Shown in pieces: positions 44,026 through 55,461 of a stretch of DNA of 64,000 nucleotides. Position numbers and translations under genes: made by a program. The first letter of the stretch is position 1, and every line of letters starts with the position of its first letter. The notes beneath the pieces were generated by a model that was given only the letters and a program-made list of their open reading frames with translations, was not told the origin of the DNA and did no database searches. Origin of the DNA: Tolypeutes matacus (taxonomy: Eukaryota > Chordata > Mammalia > Cingulata > Chlamyphoridae); contig JAKSZT010053887.1 of NCBI GenBank assembly GCA_026826555.1, positions 61,292,156 through 61,356,155 of the forward strand, given 5' to 3'.

Positions 44026-45984
44026 TTTTACAAATAACTTTTATTTTGCATATACATTTTCCACAAAGGTAAAATTTTTTACTGGATCTTTATTAATTCA
44101 AGATATATGTTCAAATTACATTTAACCAAAATGGAAGAAATAGTGGAGAACAGTGGGACAAATTGTATATTTTGTCACCCTGATTAAACATTCACAAAGA
44201 AGAGTCTACAGAGAGAACATTCATAATATCTTAGGGAATAGAAATAAAGGACATATTCAGTTGAAGCCTGAAAGATTTTTTAAAAATCTAGAGGAAAGAA
44301 GGTATAAAATAGTAACAACTCCTTCCTTTAGTTGATTTATGTCATGATTTAAACATTTTTGGGGCAACAAACAGAATAGCGGGGAATCTTGGCATAAGAC
44401 ACAAAACAGAATAAAACAAAACCCCTCTTTTAGCCTTTATTCTGTTATTAGCAAGTTGTTACCAAAGCCTGCATATGAAATTTTTGTACTCATTCTCTCA
44501 ACAAACGCATTGACCTCATATGAGTTAAGTTTACCTTTATTTAGAGGTAATAGGGAGCCATTGGAATGTCTGAAATGTGAAGAGCTGCAATTAGAATTAT
44601 GCTTTAGGATGTTTAATTTGGCAGAGGTATGCAAGATGAATTGTAAGAGAGAATAATTGAAGAATTGGAGAGCTAGCTAGTGGGCTATTGCAAAATGGGG
44701 GTACATAATAAGGACCTGGACTAGGTCGTGGCTACAGGATTAGAAAGAACAACACAGGAAAGGGAGAATCATCAGGCCTTGGTTGCTGACAGTATGTGGA
44801 AATATACAGAAGTCAAATATGAACTTGAGGATGTGGATAATAATGTTGTCATAAAAGAGATGGCAAAATCAGATTGCAAGAGATCAAGGAAATGCAGATT
44901 CTGCCCCTTTTAACATGATGTAAATTCCTAGATTGTTTTTGAGGGGGGAACAGTGGCAGTGAAAAGGAGAGAAGCCGGGTAGTAATTTGCATGGAGAGAG
45001 GGCCAAAATCCTTTTTTAAAAAGTTTTTGCATGATTGGCTGGGTTTTATGGGACATAATCTACCTTAAGTAAGTCTCAGAGAAAAATTATCAGCAGTCCT
45101 CACAATTACCTGTAAATATTTATTGTTCACTGCTATATGTTTAGAAAATGGAGTCAGGAACTAGCCATTATTTTCTGTCTGATTGTCACATGATTGGAAT
45201 TTTCACTGGGTCAACCAAAAGTCGGCTTGGAATCTGGGGAATGAACAAAAATGTGGAAATGCGTAACTCCAGCCATGTTCTAGGGAAGACTTTAGGATGG
45301 AGATGGCATCAGATACTAAATGAAAGAATTTGAAGTCATTGCAGGGTTATCTCCAGCCAGAGGGGAAGTGGCCAGTCAGGAAGAGCAACTGGCACAAACA
45401 GCTGGAGCAGCGGCTTGCTGATAACCCACGGGAAGAGCAGCACTTTCTTTAAGGAAGTAACAGAATCAACTTCCTGCAAAAACACATTAATTTGACAATT
45501 TACTTGATCCCAAATGAGGTATGGTGCTCCTAAAAAAGAAAAAAGGAAAAAAAGGCAGTTTTGTAGAATTTGAGGAAATCCCTCTTTTAGATTACAAACA
45601 CCAAAGATGTTTTACAGCTAAAGTCAAACAGCCAAGGGATAATAATAATTTCCATATGCATGTCTAGTTCTAACATGGGAATATTTCCAAAGATGGGTGT
45701 GGTGTGCCTCTTTAAGAGTATCTTTAAGGCTAGGAGGGGCAACTAGCTGTCTTCTGGATTCTAGTAAACTCCTTATAGGCTCCGCAGATCCCTACCATGT
45801 TCTCATGGTGAGATGTTCTGCCATTGGCCACTGAAGCATTTTCTTAGCTTCCTGAATGATGGTGTTTTATCTTCTTTGAGAAGGCACCTGTATCCTAAAT
45901 GCATATCCAAGCAGACACTGGCAGTCCCCTATTCCCTCCCTATGTTCATGGCTAGCAGTTGTAGTCACCTCCTTTTCTGGTAGT
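44026..45984. other. Mostly single-copy DNA
   Basis: The part at 44555-44770 ('gagccattggaatgtctg', 'agctagtgggctattgc', 'aggacctggactaggtcg') looks like a decayed dispersed element of unknown family. Other frames (60-66 codons) show no family. Confidence 0.4.
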
Positions 45985-46165
45985 GTCATTGTGTTTACTA
46001 TGAGCCAGGCACTGTTGTGAAGCCCTTTCATGCATTATCTCACCAAATCCTCACATCAGTCCTATGATGCAGATCTGTTATTCTCTCGGAGGCCCAGAGA
46101 ACAGCTCTAACTCGTTGCAAGTTCTCAGTTTGTAAGTGGCCAGCCATCAATCACTGTCACTGTGT
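45985..46165 (-). repeat. MIR SINE relic
   Basis: Antisense MIR: 'actatgagccaggcactgtt', 'tgcattatctcaccaaatcc', 'tcacatcagtcctatgatgc' and 'gaggcccagagaacagctc'. Confidence 0.85.
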
Positions 46166-46769
46166 CATATTGCCTCCTATAAGAACAACCTGACTAATGA
46201 CTTTGACACTGAAATAATTGGTTCATAGTTTTGACTGTGAGAACAGTAGCTAAACTATCAATATATTCAGGGCCTCTTAGACTCATTTGGAAAATTCATT
46301 CAGTAAGAATGGATATTGGAAAAATGGCAGACATACCCTAGTCTCTCCATTTCTTATAGGTGTTATGTGTTGCACTTCTTTGCAATTAAAAAGCTGTTTA
46401 CACCCAAGTAACAACCAATCTTTTGGACAAATGTAGTACCCCCCTCTCCATTCCGCAAAAGAACCAGGCTTAGGTTGGCACTAAAAAGACATTTGTGTAA
46501 GTACAGATTCTAATTGTAGCTCCCAACATTTTAATGTGGTGTGTTTAGAAATAATTATAAATGAATAAAGACATTGAGCAAATATCATATTTGTGTTGAA
46601 ATTTCCCATACAGTAGGACTATCTGCTCCTCCAGCCATACTCACTCCCCTGCCCACCCTCCACCGTATACATTTATAGTCTGTTGTGATGAGATTCTACC
46701 TTTTCTACCATGCAGGCTTATCAAAGCCATAAACCAGTCACATAATTCACAGAAGCTTAAAGATACGTG
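46166..46769. other. Single-copy DNA, nothing recognised
   Basis: No repeat, exon or RNA gene is recognised. Confidence 0.45.
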
Positions 46770-47050
46770 GAGAACTTGGACAGGGTCCAGAGGAGAGCAA
46801 TGAAAATGATTAATGGGTTGGAAAACAGCACTGATGAAAAAAGATGAATGGAATCAGGATTACTGGTATTGAGAAGGTTTAGAGGTGACTTAATAAGTGT
46901 CCTCAACTGTATGAAGGACTATTAAGAAAAATATGTTGACCAAGTGTCTTCAAAATCCATCTCATGAATGGAGAAAAGTGACTAAACTACAATAGGAAGG
47001 AGTTAATCTAGATGTTAGTTTCAAACAGGGTCTTCAAAAATATACTGTAT
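46770..47050 (+). mobile_element. CR1/L3 LINE 3'-end relic
   Basis: The order 'gggtccagaggagagcaatg', 'aaaatgattaatgggttgga', 'gaatcaggattactggtatt', 'gaggtgacttaataagtgtc', 'ctcaactgtatgaagg' and 'gagttaatctagatgttag' follows the 3' region of amniote CR1 LINEs (L3 in mammals). There the text runs from 'agagcaactaaaatgattag' through 'gggatttgatagctg' to 'tttaggttggatattagg'. It is one of the oldest relics in the window. Confidence 0.72.
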
Positions 47051-47194
47051 TTTCCTGTCCATCCTCACTATTGCCTTTTATTGATCTTCTGCCATTCCTT
47101 ACTCTCATCATTATTGATTTTTAATAAGGACACTGAAGGTGAATGGCACTATTACTGGAATGTTTTAATATGTAAGGGAAAGCTTTCTTCCCAT

Positions 47195-47335
47195 GAAGGC
47201 ATTGATTCTCAGTTGGAAGTTTGGGCGGTGGGTAAGATGAGTCAGGATCACCACACAGGGAGCTTTTTCAAAATACATGTGCTCTGGGGTCCAACCCAGT
47301 CCTCTATCGTCTCTTGAAGAATCACCACTTTTCTA
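47195..47335 (+). mobile_element. MER5-like hAT fragment
   Basis: The words 'tgagtcaggatcaccacac', 'gggagctttttcaaaataca', 'ggggtccaacccagtcct' and 'ttgaagaatcaccacttt' resemble the 5' half of MER5A. Diverged. Confidence 0.5.
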
Positions 47336-49853
47336 TGATTTTGCCTTCAATTAGGTAATGTAGCTAAGATGAAAGCAGGAAGACTTCAGTGATGAGTATA
47401 TTCAGGAAGTGGGGTGTTCTGATTAGTTGGCCATTTTTATCAGCTAAAGGCTAATTTATTTCAATGCTTTTAATTGAGAGTGTTTAGAAAATATTTTTAA
47501 TCTGTTCCCTGTTTTAATAGCATCCTCAGCGGTTACAGCTGGTGCCATCTGACTTGGTGAGGAGCCTTTGTGCAAGGCAGAGTAGTCTGGATGAAGACTG
47601 AGGCAAAGGGTGGGCGCGGTATCTGGGACTGCGACATGCTTTTGGAAGTTAGGCATGGAGAACTGGACAGTGTAAACTCTCAACTTGGTAATTTTACCAA
47701 TAGGCTTACTGTCCTAAAATTTTTCTCCTCAAAAATTCATCCTTAAAAATCAAAAGAACCAAATCACTTAAATATTCCCTTTGGGTAATAAGACTTGAGA
47801 TTAGTCTCTTGTTCCAAAATTTTAAGTGGCGGAAATAAAATGCAAGGAAAGTAGAGAAGACCTTGATGGATCTGTAGTCACATTTATGTATTATGAGAAT
47901 GCTGTCTAATCATAACAATTATTTTCTCTCAAAATTTTCTCCACCTCTTTGATCTACTTCAAATTTCACACCCACCATCAAAGATTATTGCTGCATAAGT
48001 CTCTATTCTTTTCTGCCGTTTAAGGCTATTGGTACTTTGATTAATTTAACCACATGTTACTGTCAGGTTGAATACATTCATCTTCTGGTTCGAAGTGTAT
48101 TCTCTTCAGTCTTTCCTTTCCTTCAGGCCTTATTTCATCACATTTAAGGAGACTCTGTCCTGTCTGTCTTTATCTTGTTAGGCTTTCAACAGCTTAGGTT
48201 GAATATTCATTCTTTCATTCTTGCTGTCAAACCTTCTTTAACTCATGCTTTCATTTCCCTATTCATAAAATGTCAAGGCTGCATTATATGCACAGTCAAA
48301 TGTTACTGATTAAATCATTTTCCATTGAAGGAACTTGAGTTACCCAGTACGTATTACTTTAAAAGTGCTTAAGACAATGCTCAAAGCAGAGTGTGGTGTT
48401 TGTCATAAGATTCTAAGGGAACTGCAAGGTGAAGGAGCCAGCTGTGTGGTTTGGTCACTGGTGGGAGCCCATGGTGATGTCTGAGAAGGGAGGGACACCT
48501 TTCACGTATTACAAGAGATTGAAAGTTCAATTATTCATTTTAAAGATGAGGAAAATAAGATGACATTGTGTTGCACAGACATATAGAATCAAGCTTTGTA
48601 AGGCATGCTATAAACTGTAACTAATGGATTAATTTCAGTGATTATTCAATTTACTACTATTTAATCAATAATATTATATGTAGTAATATATACTAATAGC
48701 ATTAAAATACATCTTAAATAACTATATTTAACTTCATCTTTTGCATAATTTTGTGACTTTGTGGTAATCACAAGTCGTCATTTTATATTTCCTATATAGG
48801 TTGAAAATACTTTGAAGGCAGAGTGTTTTTTTATGTAACTCCTAGATAGAAGTTCCAGAATGATGTCCTATGGGTGACAGGGTGAGGTTGGCTGAGTTTA
48901 TAGTGATGGCTTTGGAACTAGGCTTAAGAGTGACTGGAAAGCGAACCATTTATTCAACAGGTTGTGCTGTCACACAGTTGACTTGAGTGATGTCGGCACC
49001 ATGCTGATAGACTAGGCCATCTTTTTCTTTTCATAAAGCGCTAATTCCTTTTTATCTCCCAACCTTCCCTCATTCCCACCTGCTGCAAAATCCCAGTAGC
49101 CTCATGTCTATTTTCAGTGTGATGCATGAGCTTTTCCTTTCAAACCCTTCTTCAGAGTCTGTGGGGTGATGTCACTAACTCCAGGAAACTGAATGCATGT
49201 CTGTGCTGAATGGAATTGAAGACAATAATATTAATGCGCCAAACCTGGGACTAGGATGCTAGTCCCAGATAAAAGTGTTTTTCTAATATCTAAATGTGAT
49301 CTGTGAGTATTTTACTGAATTAAAAAAAAATAAGCAAGGTGAGGTGTGGCACAAAAGGATGGAATTATCTTATGTCTTGAACCCATAAAAGAAACAACTT
49401 TTTGTAATTGGCAATAGAAGAATGTGACCGAGTTCAGAGCATATTGTACATTTAGTCTCGGACGTCCTTTATTTCTCATTGGAACATGCAACTGGAAAGA
49501 CTGATGAAGAAAATGCAAATATTTATGAAGTAATCCCTGAAATCCACTTGAGGTTGGTAGAGATGTCTTATCATAATGCTAGTTTTGTTGGTAATTTGGG
49601 ATCTGCCTGGTGACTGAATGCCAAGTGTGTTCCTGAAACAAGCAATTACAAAACATTGGCTTATGGTCTGGTGCTTATCTATTAGGAAGTTTTCACTGTT
49701 CTGAGATAAAATGAGAAAGATGAAAAAAATGTAGTTATTTATGAAGATAAACCAATTTAATTGAAAAGGCTTTTGTTTTTTTCTGAGATGATTTTTCTTA
49801 TTTTTTCCCCTGTGTTATACTGCCTTTTTGGGGAGGGTAAAATAATGATGTTA

Positions 49854-49854
<1 letters not shown>
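47336..49854. other. Single-copy DNA
   Basis: No gene is recognised. The part at 48950-49240 is repeat-free and has an enhancer-like look (gataaagcgctaattcc-like text, 'gggtgatgtcactaactcc', 'ataatattaatgcgcc'), but I do not call it. Confidence 0.4.
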
Positions 49855-49889
<35 letters not shown>

Positions 49890-49892
49890 TGT
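49855..49892. repeat. (GT)n microsatellite
   Basis: About 16-18 GT units with one GC-containing change (gtgcgcgtg) near the right end. Confidence 0.95.
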
Positions 49893-50165
49893 AGCTATAT
49901 AATTTATTTATTTTAGTTCCTGATGCTTGAAACCTCTGGTCTTCATCTCTAGGCCACGCCCATGAAAGCCAGAGGCAACTGCAGGTTCTTTGGTTAGGAT
50001 GGCTTGTCCTAATTGATTCTGCTTTGATCAGCAATTTTCAGAGGAGTAATTCTAGGCCCCGTGTGAACAGATTTCTAAAGAGAGAGCACTATCTTATTTT
50101 TACATGTCACATACTCTGAATAATTCATTTTTAGTTCTAATAATGAATTTTTTCAAATGCATGAA
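49893..50165. other. Single-copy DNA
   Basis: Nothing recognised. Confidence 0.4.
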
Positions 50166-51316
50166 AAAGAACAGAAAAAAATAATTCCTACTATGCAGAT
50201 ATTAACATCTTGCATATTTGCTAATGAATTCTTATTTGTAAAAGACATAAAGCATTAGGGATTTAGTTCAAACCACATCCCTTTCTCCTTCTCCTCTTCT
50301 TTTACATCCTAGAGTTGATGTGAAGTATTTCCACGGTCATTTTTATACTTTTGTTCATTTTATACTTTTGTGCATTTTATTTATTCATTTACTGCATATG
50401 TTCCACCATAAACCTTCGATATGTTTTAAAATTTACCTAAATGATATTTTACTATGTATATCATTTTTTTTTACTCTATGCTTTGTGTTTGAGATTAATA
50501 CATGCTGATAAAGGTTCAAAAGATTTATTCATTTTAACTTCCATGTAATATTGCATGAATAAATTGCAGTTTATTAATTTGTTCCTTTATTTAGGAATAG
50601 TTGGCTTGTTTCTATTTTTCTGTGCTAACAAACATTCCTCTACTGAGCATCTATTTTTGTGCACATGTGTGAGGATTGCCCTAGGGTAGATACCTTGTAG
50701 TGAAATTACTGGATTATGGGTTTTGTGCATCTTCACCTTTCCCCTCTGGTATCAACTTGTGGTTGTACCTTTATATACTCCTAATAACAGTGACTGAGTT
50801 TCTGTTTTCCCAAGATTTCCCCCACCCTACCCCTGCCACAGCCTGATCCTTGATACATCAGTTATTAATTTTTGCCAATCTGAAGGGCAGGCAAAATCTT
50901 AGTTTGCCATTTCCTCTTTTTTTCCCTTAAACTTTAAATTTTGAAATATTTTCAAACTTACAGGACAGTTATAAGAATAATACCAAACCCATACAGAGAA
51001 CTACAACATATCCCCACCAATTTTAACATTCCACCACACTTGCAGTATTCTGTCTGTCTGTCTATCCATCCAACCATCCATTCATCCATTCATTTTCTAA
51101 ACATTTGAGAGGAACATTTGTTCCTAAGAACAATTATATTCACTTATGTAACCACTTTAAGTCCAGTTTTCAAGTTCAAGAGCTTTAATTTGACATAAAA
51201 CTTTCCATATTCCATTTTTTTCTTATGTCCCAATAATGTGTCTTTTGAGCCTTTTCTCTTCTATTATTAGATCTAGCCCAGAATCATGTATTGCATTTAA
51301 TTGTCTTTACCTCTTT

Positions 51317-51480
51317 TTTTAAAAAGATTTATTTTTATTTACTTATCCCCCCCTTGCTACTTGTGCTTGCTGTGTCCATTTGCTGTGCTTTTTTTTTTCT
51401 CTGTGTCTGCGTGTCTCCTTTTGTTGCATCATCTTGCTGCGCCAGCTTGCCGCGCCATGCGGGCTGGCTTGCCTTCACCA
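51317..51480 (-). mobile_element. DAS SINE cut by an assembly gap
   Basis: Antisense SINE: 'aaaaagatttatttttattt', a C run, 'ttgctacttgtgcttgctg', 'catcatcttgctgcgccagc' and 'gggctggcttgccttcacca'. There it stops, ten bases before the run of N. The B box, A box and head, which should follow, are missing. The break looks like assembly loss. Confidence 0.85.
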
Positions 51481-51490
51481 TTTATGTCTG

Positions 51491-51500
51491 NNNNNNNNNN
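51491..51500. other. Assembly gap (10 N)
   Basis: Ten N of probably arbitrary length. SINE text ends just before it and old L1 text starts after it, so at least the SINE head and its right flank are missing. Frames translated across it are artefacts. Confidence 0.99.
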
Positions 51501-53592
51501 AGTGGGATTGCTTGGTTATATGCTATGTATAACTTTTTGAGGAACCACCAAAATGTTTAGCACAAGGTCTGCCGTTCCCTTTTTATTAATAAAGTTGAAC
51601 ATCTTTTCATGTTTATTGGTAATTTAAGTTTCACTTTTGTGAGTTGTGCATTCACATCCTTTGCAGGTATGTTTTCTTCAAATACTAATTCTTTCTTACT
51701 TATAGGTATTACAAAGTCTTCTCCTAGTCTGTGGCATGTCCTTTACTTGGTTAATGGTGAACTTTGACTAGCAGGAGTTTCTACTTTTCAAATAGTCAAT
51801 TATATGAATATCTCTTTTTATGCTTTCATGCATTTATCATGTATCTTGTTTTAGAAATTGTTCTTGATCAAAGTCATAAAGTTATTTTCCTTTTATTATT
51901 ATTATTTTTTAATTTCAAGTTTGCTTTACACTTTAGACCTTTAACCAGAATTTATTTTTGTATTTGGTGGCTAGGTAGGAAACCAGTGTTATGGCTAGCT
52001 AAGAGTTCTGGTTCTATTGATCATCTTTTCCCAACCTCTGTCATACAACAAGGTCCCACAAATATGTAGGTCTGTTTCCAGGCTCTCTATTCTCATCCTT
52101 TTGGTTAATTTCTTTATCCTAATGCCATTAATACTTTTTAAATTGCTACAGCTTTATAGTAAGTCTTACTGCCTGTAAGGCAAATCTGTTCTTCATCTTC
52201 CACAAGATGGTCTTAGTCATTTATTCTTCCATATGAATTTTAGGATCGACTTGTCAAGCTTCATAAAAAACCTTGTTATATTTTGATTTGAATTGATTTG
52301 ACTTGCTATTCTCTCTATCTGTTCTCTGGAACAGTTTCTATAAAATGAGATTACTGGATATTGAAAGTCTTTTTATTATTATTTTTTTTTTATTATGGGT
52401 AAAAGTCAAAATTCTCACAATACATACAAACATTTGTAAAATGATATATAAATATATATGCATATATGTGTATTTGCTTACAAAAATGTTATTTTATATA
52501 TATATATATATACATATATTTTAAGAGGTGCTTAGATTACCTAAAATATTATACGGAACCCACTCGGATTCCCATGTTGCCCACCTCCCACACCTCCCAC
52601 CACATCCAACACAAACATCTCCCATAGTGTGGCCCACCAACCTCAATGAACTTACACATCCTGGAGCCTTGCCACCAACCATAGACCACAGTTCACACTG
52701 TAGACCACACTCTCTCCCACTCAGTTCTGAGTGGTGTGTGCTGATTTAAAATGGCCTACATCCATTGCCACAACAGTACTCAGGACAACCTCCAACTCCC
52801 AAAGAAGCCCCTGTATTTCAACTGCTCATCCCCTCCCTACCCAAAAAACTGTCAAGTGGCCACTGGCTCCACCTCATTGTTATAATTTCTTGCATTGCAA
52901 GAATGACCATATGTGAGCAAGAGAATACCATCAAGTCCACTCTAGTCCATAGTTCTTCCCCCAATCCAGAGGCGACTGGGATGGTGATGTCCACTCCAAC
53001 TCCAAGTGAGAGAGGGCTTATATCCCATGGATATGGTGGGTGGGATGATCCTGCCTGCAGATGCAGGCCCTCTCCATTCCCTGGGATGGCCATTTCCCAT
53101 CGTTGTCTCCTCACCAGGTGACTTGGATGAGTCCATTGAGCTGTAGGGTAGGAGTTGCAGCTCCACCTAGATTTCATGCACATCTGGCACATAGGTAGGT
53201 GGGAGGCTCCAGTCTCTGGAAGTATACCTAAGAAACTCCAGCATCACATGTAGGTTTGAATAGAAGGGACTGGTGAACCATGTGCAGGGAGGACTTATTT
53301 GAGTCTAATTCTGTCACTCTCAGGAGCACAGATTACAAAATAGAACCCACTGATAAGGCATCAGTCTCTGGGGCTATCCCCCCTTATATAAGACCAGGGT
53401 GTCTCCGGAGCTCTCAGGAACCCCACTGAGTGGGGTGATAGGCACTTAGATGTTCTATGAGCTCCTACTGAGGTGTGCGTAAGAGTTACCTCTGGGATGA
53501 CCTCCCGACTCTCTTTGAAGTCTCTTAGCCACTTGAACTCATTTGTCTTTACCATTTCCCCCTTTTATTCAAGGTCTTTTTCCAGTTGTGTT

Positions 53593-53608
53593 GCCAGTTG
53601 GCACTTGG
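53593..53608. repeat. Target-site duplication, left, of the U4 retrocopy
   Basis: GCCAGTTGGCACTTGG, repeated exactly at 53683-53698. Confidence 0.92.
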
Positions 53609-53682
53609 GAAAAGTTTTCAATTAGCAATAATCGTGCCTCGGATAAACCTCATTGGCTACGATACTGCCACTGCACAAAGCT
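53609..53682 (-). pseudogene. RNU4: U4 snRNA retropseudogene, 3' truncated
   Basis: On the minus strand this is U4 snRNA from its exact 5' end (AGCTTTGTGCAGTGGCAGTA) to about nucleotide 74 of the usual ~145 (AATTGAAAACTTTTC). U4 pairs with U6 in the spliceosome. The copy keeps stem II and the kink-turn 5' stem-loop region but lacks the 3' half with the Sm site, so it is non-functional. I see two changes from the usual mammalian sequence, both CpG transitions (near nucleotides 8 and 48). There is no A tail. Direct repeats of 16 bp flank it. A related 3'UTR at 58085-58120 lacks the insert. Confidence 0.93.
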
Positions 53683-53698
53683 GCCAGTTGGCACTTGG
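53683..53698. repeat. Target-site duplication, right, of the U4 retrocopy
   Basis: Identical to 53593-53608. Either copy can be removed with the insert to give the uninterrupted L1 3'UTR. Confidence 0.92.
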
Positions 53699-54154
53699 TA
53701 TTAATCCCTCGTTGCCAGGGAGGCTCATCCCTGGGAGTCATGTCCCACGTTGGGGGGAAGGTAATGCAATCATATGCTGAGTTTGGCTTAGAGAGAGGCC
53801 ACATTTGAGCAACAAGGAGGCTCTCAGGTGGCAACCCTTAGGCACCCCACAACTGCAGGCTAAGTCTCATTTACAAGAGCAAAAACTCACAAGGGTAGTA
53901 ATCAATTAAAAAAAAAAAAACAAAAAACAAAAAAACACATCAGTGGGTCATCCTATTTTGACAGGCACTGTGCCTACACTCAGAGGACTATTGCTGCTCC
54001 CTTGGAGATTGTGGCAGAGCTCTCCAGGCTAGGAATTCAGATTCCCTCATTTATTGTGTGATTATCCACCCATCGTGACCCTGCCCCATCCCCCGATCCT
54101 TTGAATGATTTTGTATATCTTTCATGCATATTCGGTTGAACCAATCCCCACGAA

Positions 54155-54189
54155 CCCCCCCCCAGACACCCTCCCCCCAATAATCCCCC
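54155..54189 (-). other. G-quadruplex motif in L1 3'UTR
   Basis: C runs of 9, 3, 6 and 5 on the + strand give G runs on the L1 strand with loops of about 5, 1 and 6 bases. It fits the quadruplex rule. Confidence 0.65.
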
Positions 54190-54924
54190 GCAGTACCCAT
54201 TGTAACCCTTCTGTGATCCAAATCCTCCATGAACATTTAGTCCATAAAATAATCAAATACACTTACTAGGAAAAAGAAACAAGTGTGATAAGCTTACATG
54301 CAAGAGACAAACATAAGGAAACTCAGGGGGAAAAAAAAGAGAGAGAGAAGGAAAAAAAACAAATAATCAAACAAAGAACAAAACAAAATAAAATATAATT
54401 AGTGGATTGGGACATTCAAAAAATGGGCAAAAAAGCAAAGGAAATGCCTTTAAAATATATATATATATATTCATTTTTTTCCTTTCTCTCTTCTTTTTTC
54501 CCCTTTTTCCTTCCCTTTATCACTGTGTTATCGGATGTCTGGTGTGCCATGACACCTTCCTCCTCTCAATCCCCATTGTCTCCCAATTTTTCATTTAATT
54601 TTCAAAGAAGTTTTAGGTCACAGCAAAGTCACACACAGAGTGCCGGAGACTCCCAGATACCAAACCACCCCCGCTTCCCCACCCCATATTAATTCCCCCT
54701 CCTTTTTTTTTTTTTTGGTTGTTAGCATTGTTATAACTGTTATGCAGATAGCAAAATATAGCAACTAAACATTGTCAGTGATTTACAGTATAGTTTACAA
54801 TTTAGATGATACAGTTTAATAATTTTGATGATATTTACCATGTCCTGTGTCCATTACTGAAAGGTAATGAAAAGCCTTCCCCATGACCACCAAACATCCC
54901 ATTAGATCTTGACTGTTCCCTTCT

Positions 54925-54955
54925 CCCCAGCCCCCCAGGGCCCATGATACCCCCC
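54925..54955 (-). other. G-quadruplex motif in L1 3'UTR
   Basis: C runs of 4, 6, 3 and 6 on the + strand give G runs on the L1 strand with loops of 2, 4 and 6 bases. G-rich quadruplex-prone tracts in the 3'UTR are a known L1 trait. Confidence 0.72.
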
Positions 54956-55227
54956 TCTCCTAACCCATGGAATGTCAAGATTCACAGTTGCATGCTCTGG
55001 GGATTTGAACCAGCACTTCCTAAACCATCCACCCCCCAGTGTTGTACCACCAAACCCAGGAACACCACCGCTCATCTGCCCCATCCCCCAACATGCAACC
55101 ACACTCTATCCCTTTACCATAGATTATGTCCATATGGGAGATGGCTCAAAGCCTGCTCTTCTCTTACTCTCCTTTGTTAACCTATCTTTCAGACAATGGT
55201 TCTCAGAGACTGCTCACTTTCCTCAGT

Positions 55228-55461
55228 TCAGATCAGTGAGGTCATATACTGTTCATCCTTCAGTGCCTGGCTTGCTTCACTCAACATAAGGTCTTCAAGA
55301 TTCATCCATGTTATTCCATGTGTTAGCACTTTGTTCCTTCTTACCGCTGAGTAATATTCCATTGTATGTATGTGCCACATTTTGCTTATCCATTCGTCTG
55401 TTGATGGGCACCGGGGCTGATTCCAACTTTTGGCAATGGTGAACAATGCCGCTATAAACAT
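55228..55461 (-). pseudogene. L1 ORF2p C-terminus remnant
   Basis: The last 77 ORF2 codons are one unbroken frame: MFIAALFTIAKSWNQPRC, then MWHIHTMEYYSAVRRNKVL, then TWMNLEDLMLSEASQ and a natural stop. Only this end of the endonuclease/reverse transcriptase survives because the insertion is 5' truncated. The 3'UTR begins right after the stop. The intact frame suggests an insertion younger than those at 4.1 and 15.9 kb, or a short target for mutation. Confidence 0.92.

Larger units (their letters stand above)
50166..52360 (-). mobile_element. Old L1M copy, antisense (part 1)
   Basis: Antisense text of an old L1 tail and ORF2. It includes 'tagttggcttgtttctattt', 'tagtgaaattactggattat', 'ttcaaacttacaggacag' with 'accacttgcagtattctg' style L1M 3'UTR words, and then 'attgcttggttatatgctat'. 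It goes on to 'tggcatgtcctttacttgg' and 'ttgctacagctttatagtaag'. The last words are the standard antisense ORF2 C-terminal region. More than one old L1 fragment may be merged here, since two 3'UTR-like blocks occur (50570-50830 and 50930-51310). It continues after the younger L1 insertion, at 55573. Confidence 0.8.

Noticed and set aside
52528..53192. Frames of 61-124 codons on both strands at 52.5-53.2 kb
   Set aside because: The whole stretch is the 3'UTR of an L1, as shown by orientation, target-site duplications and two related copies.
53609..53682. A working U4 snRNA gene
   Set aside because: Only the first half of U4 is present, with no Sm site, and no upstream snRNA promoter elements are visible. 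The flanking duplications mark it as a retrocopy.
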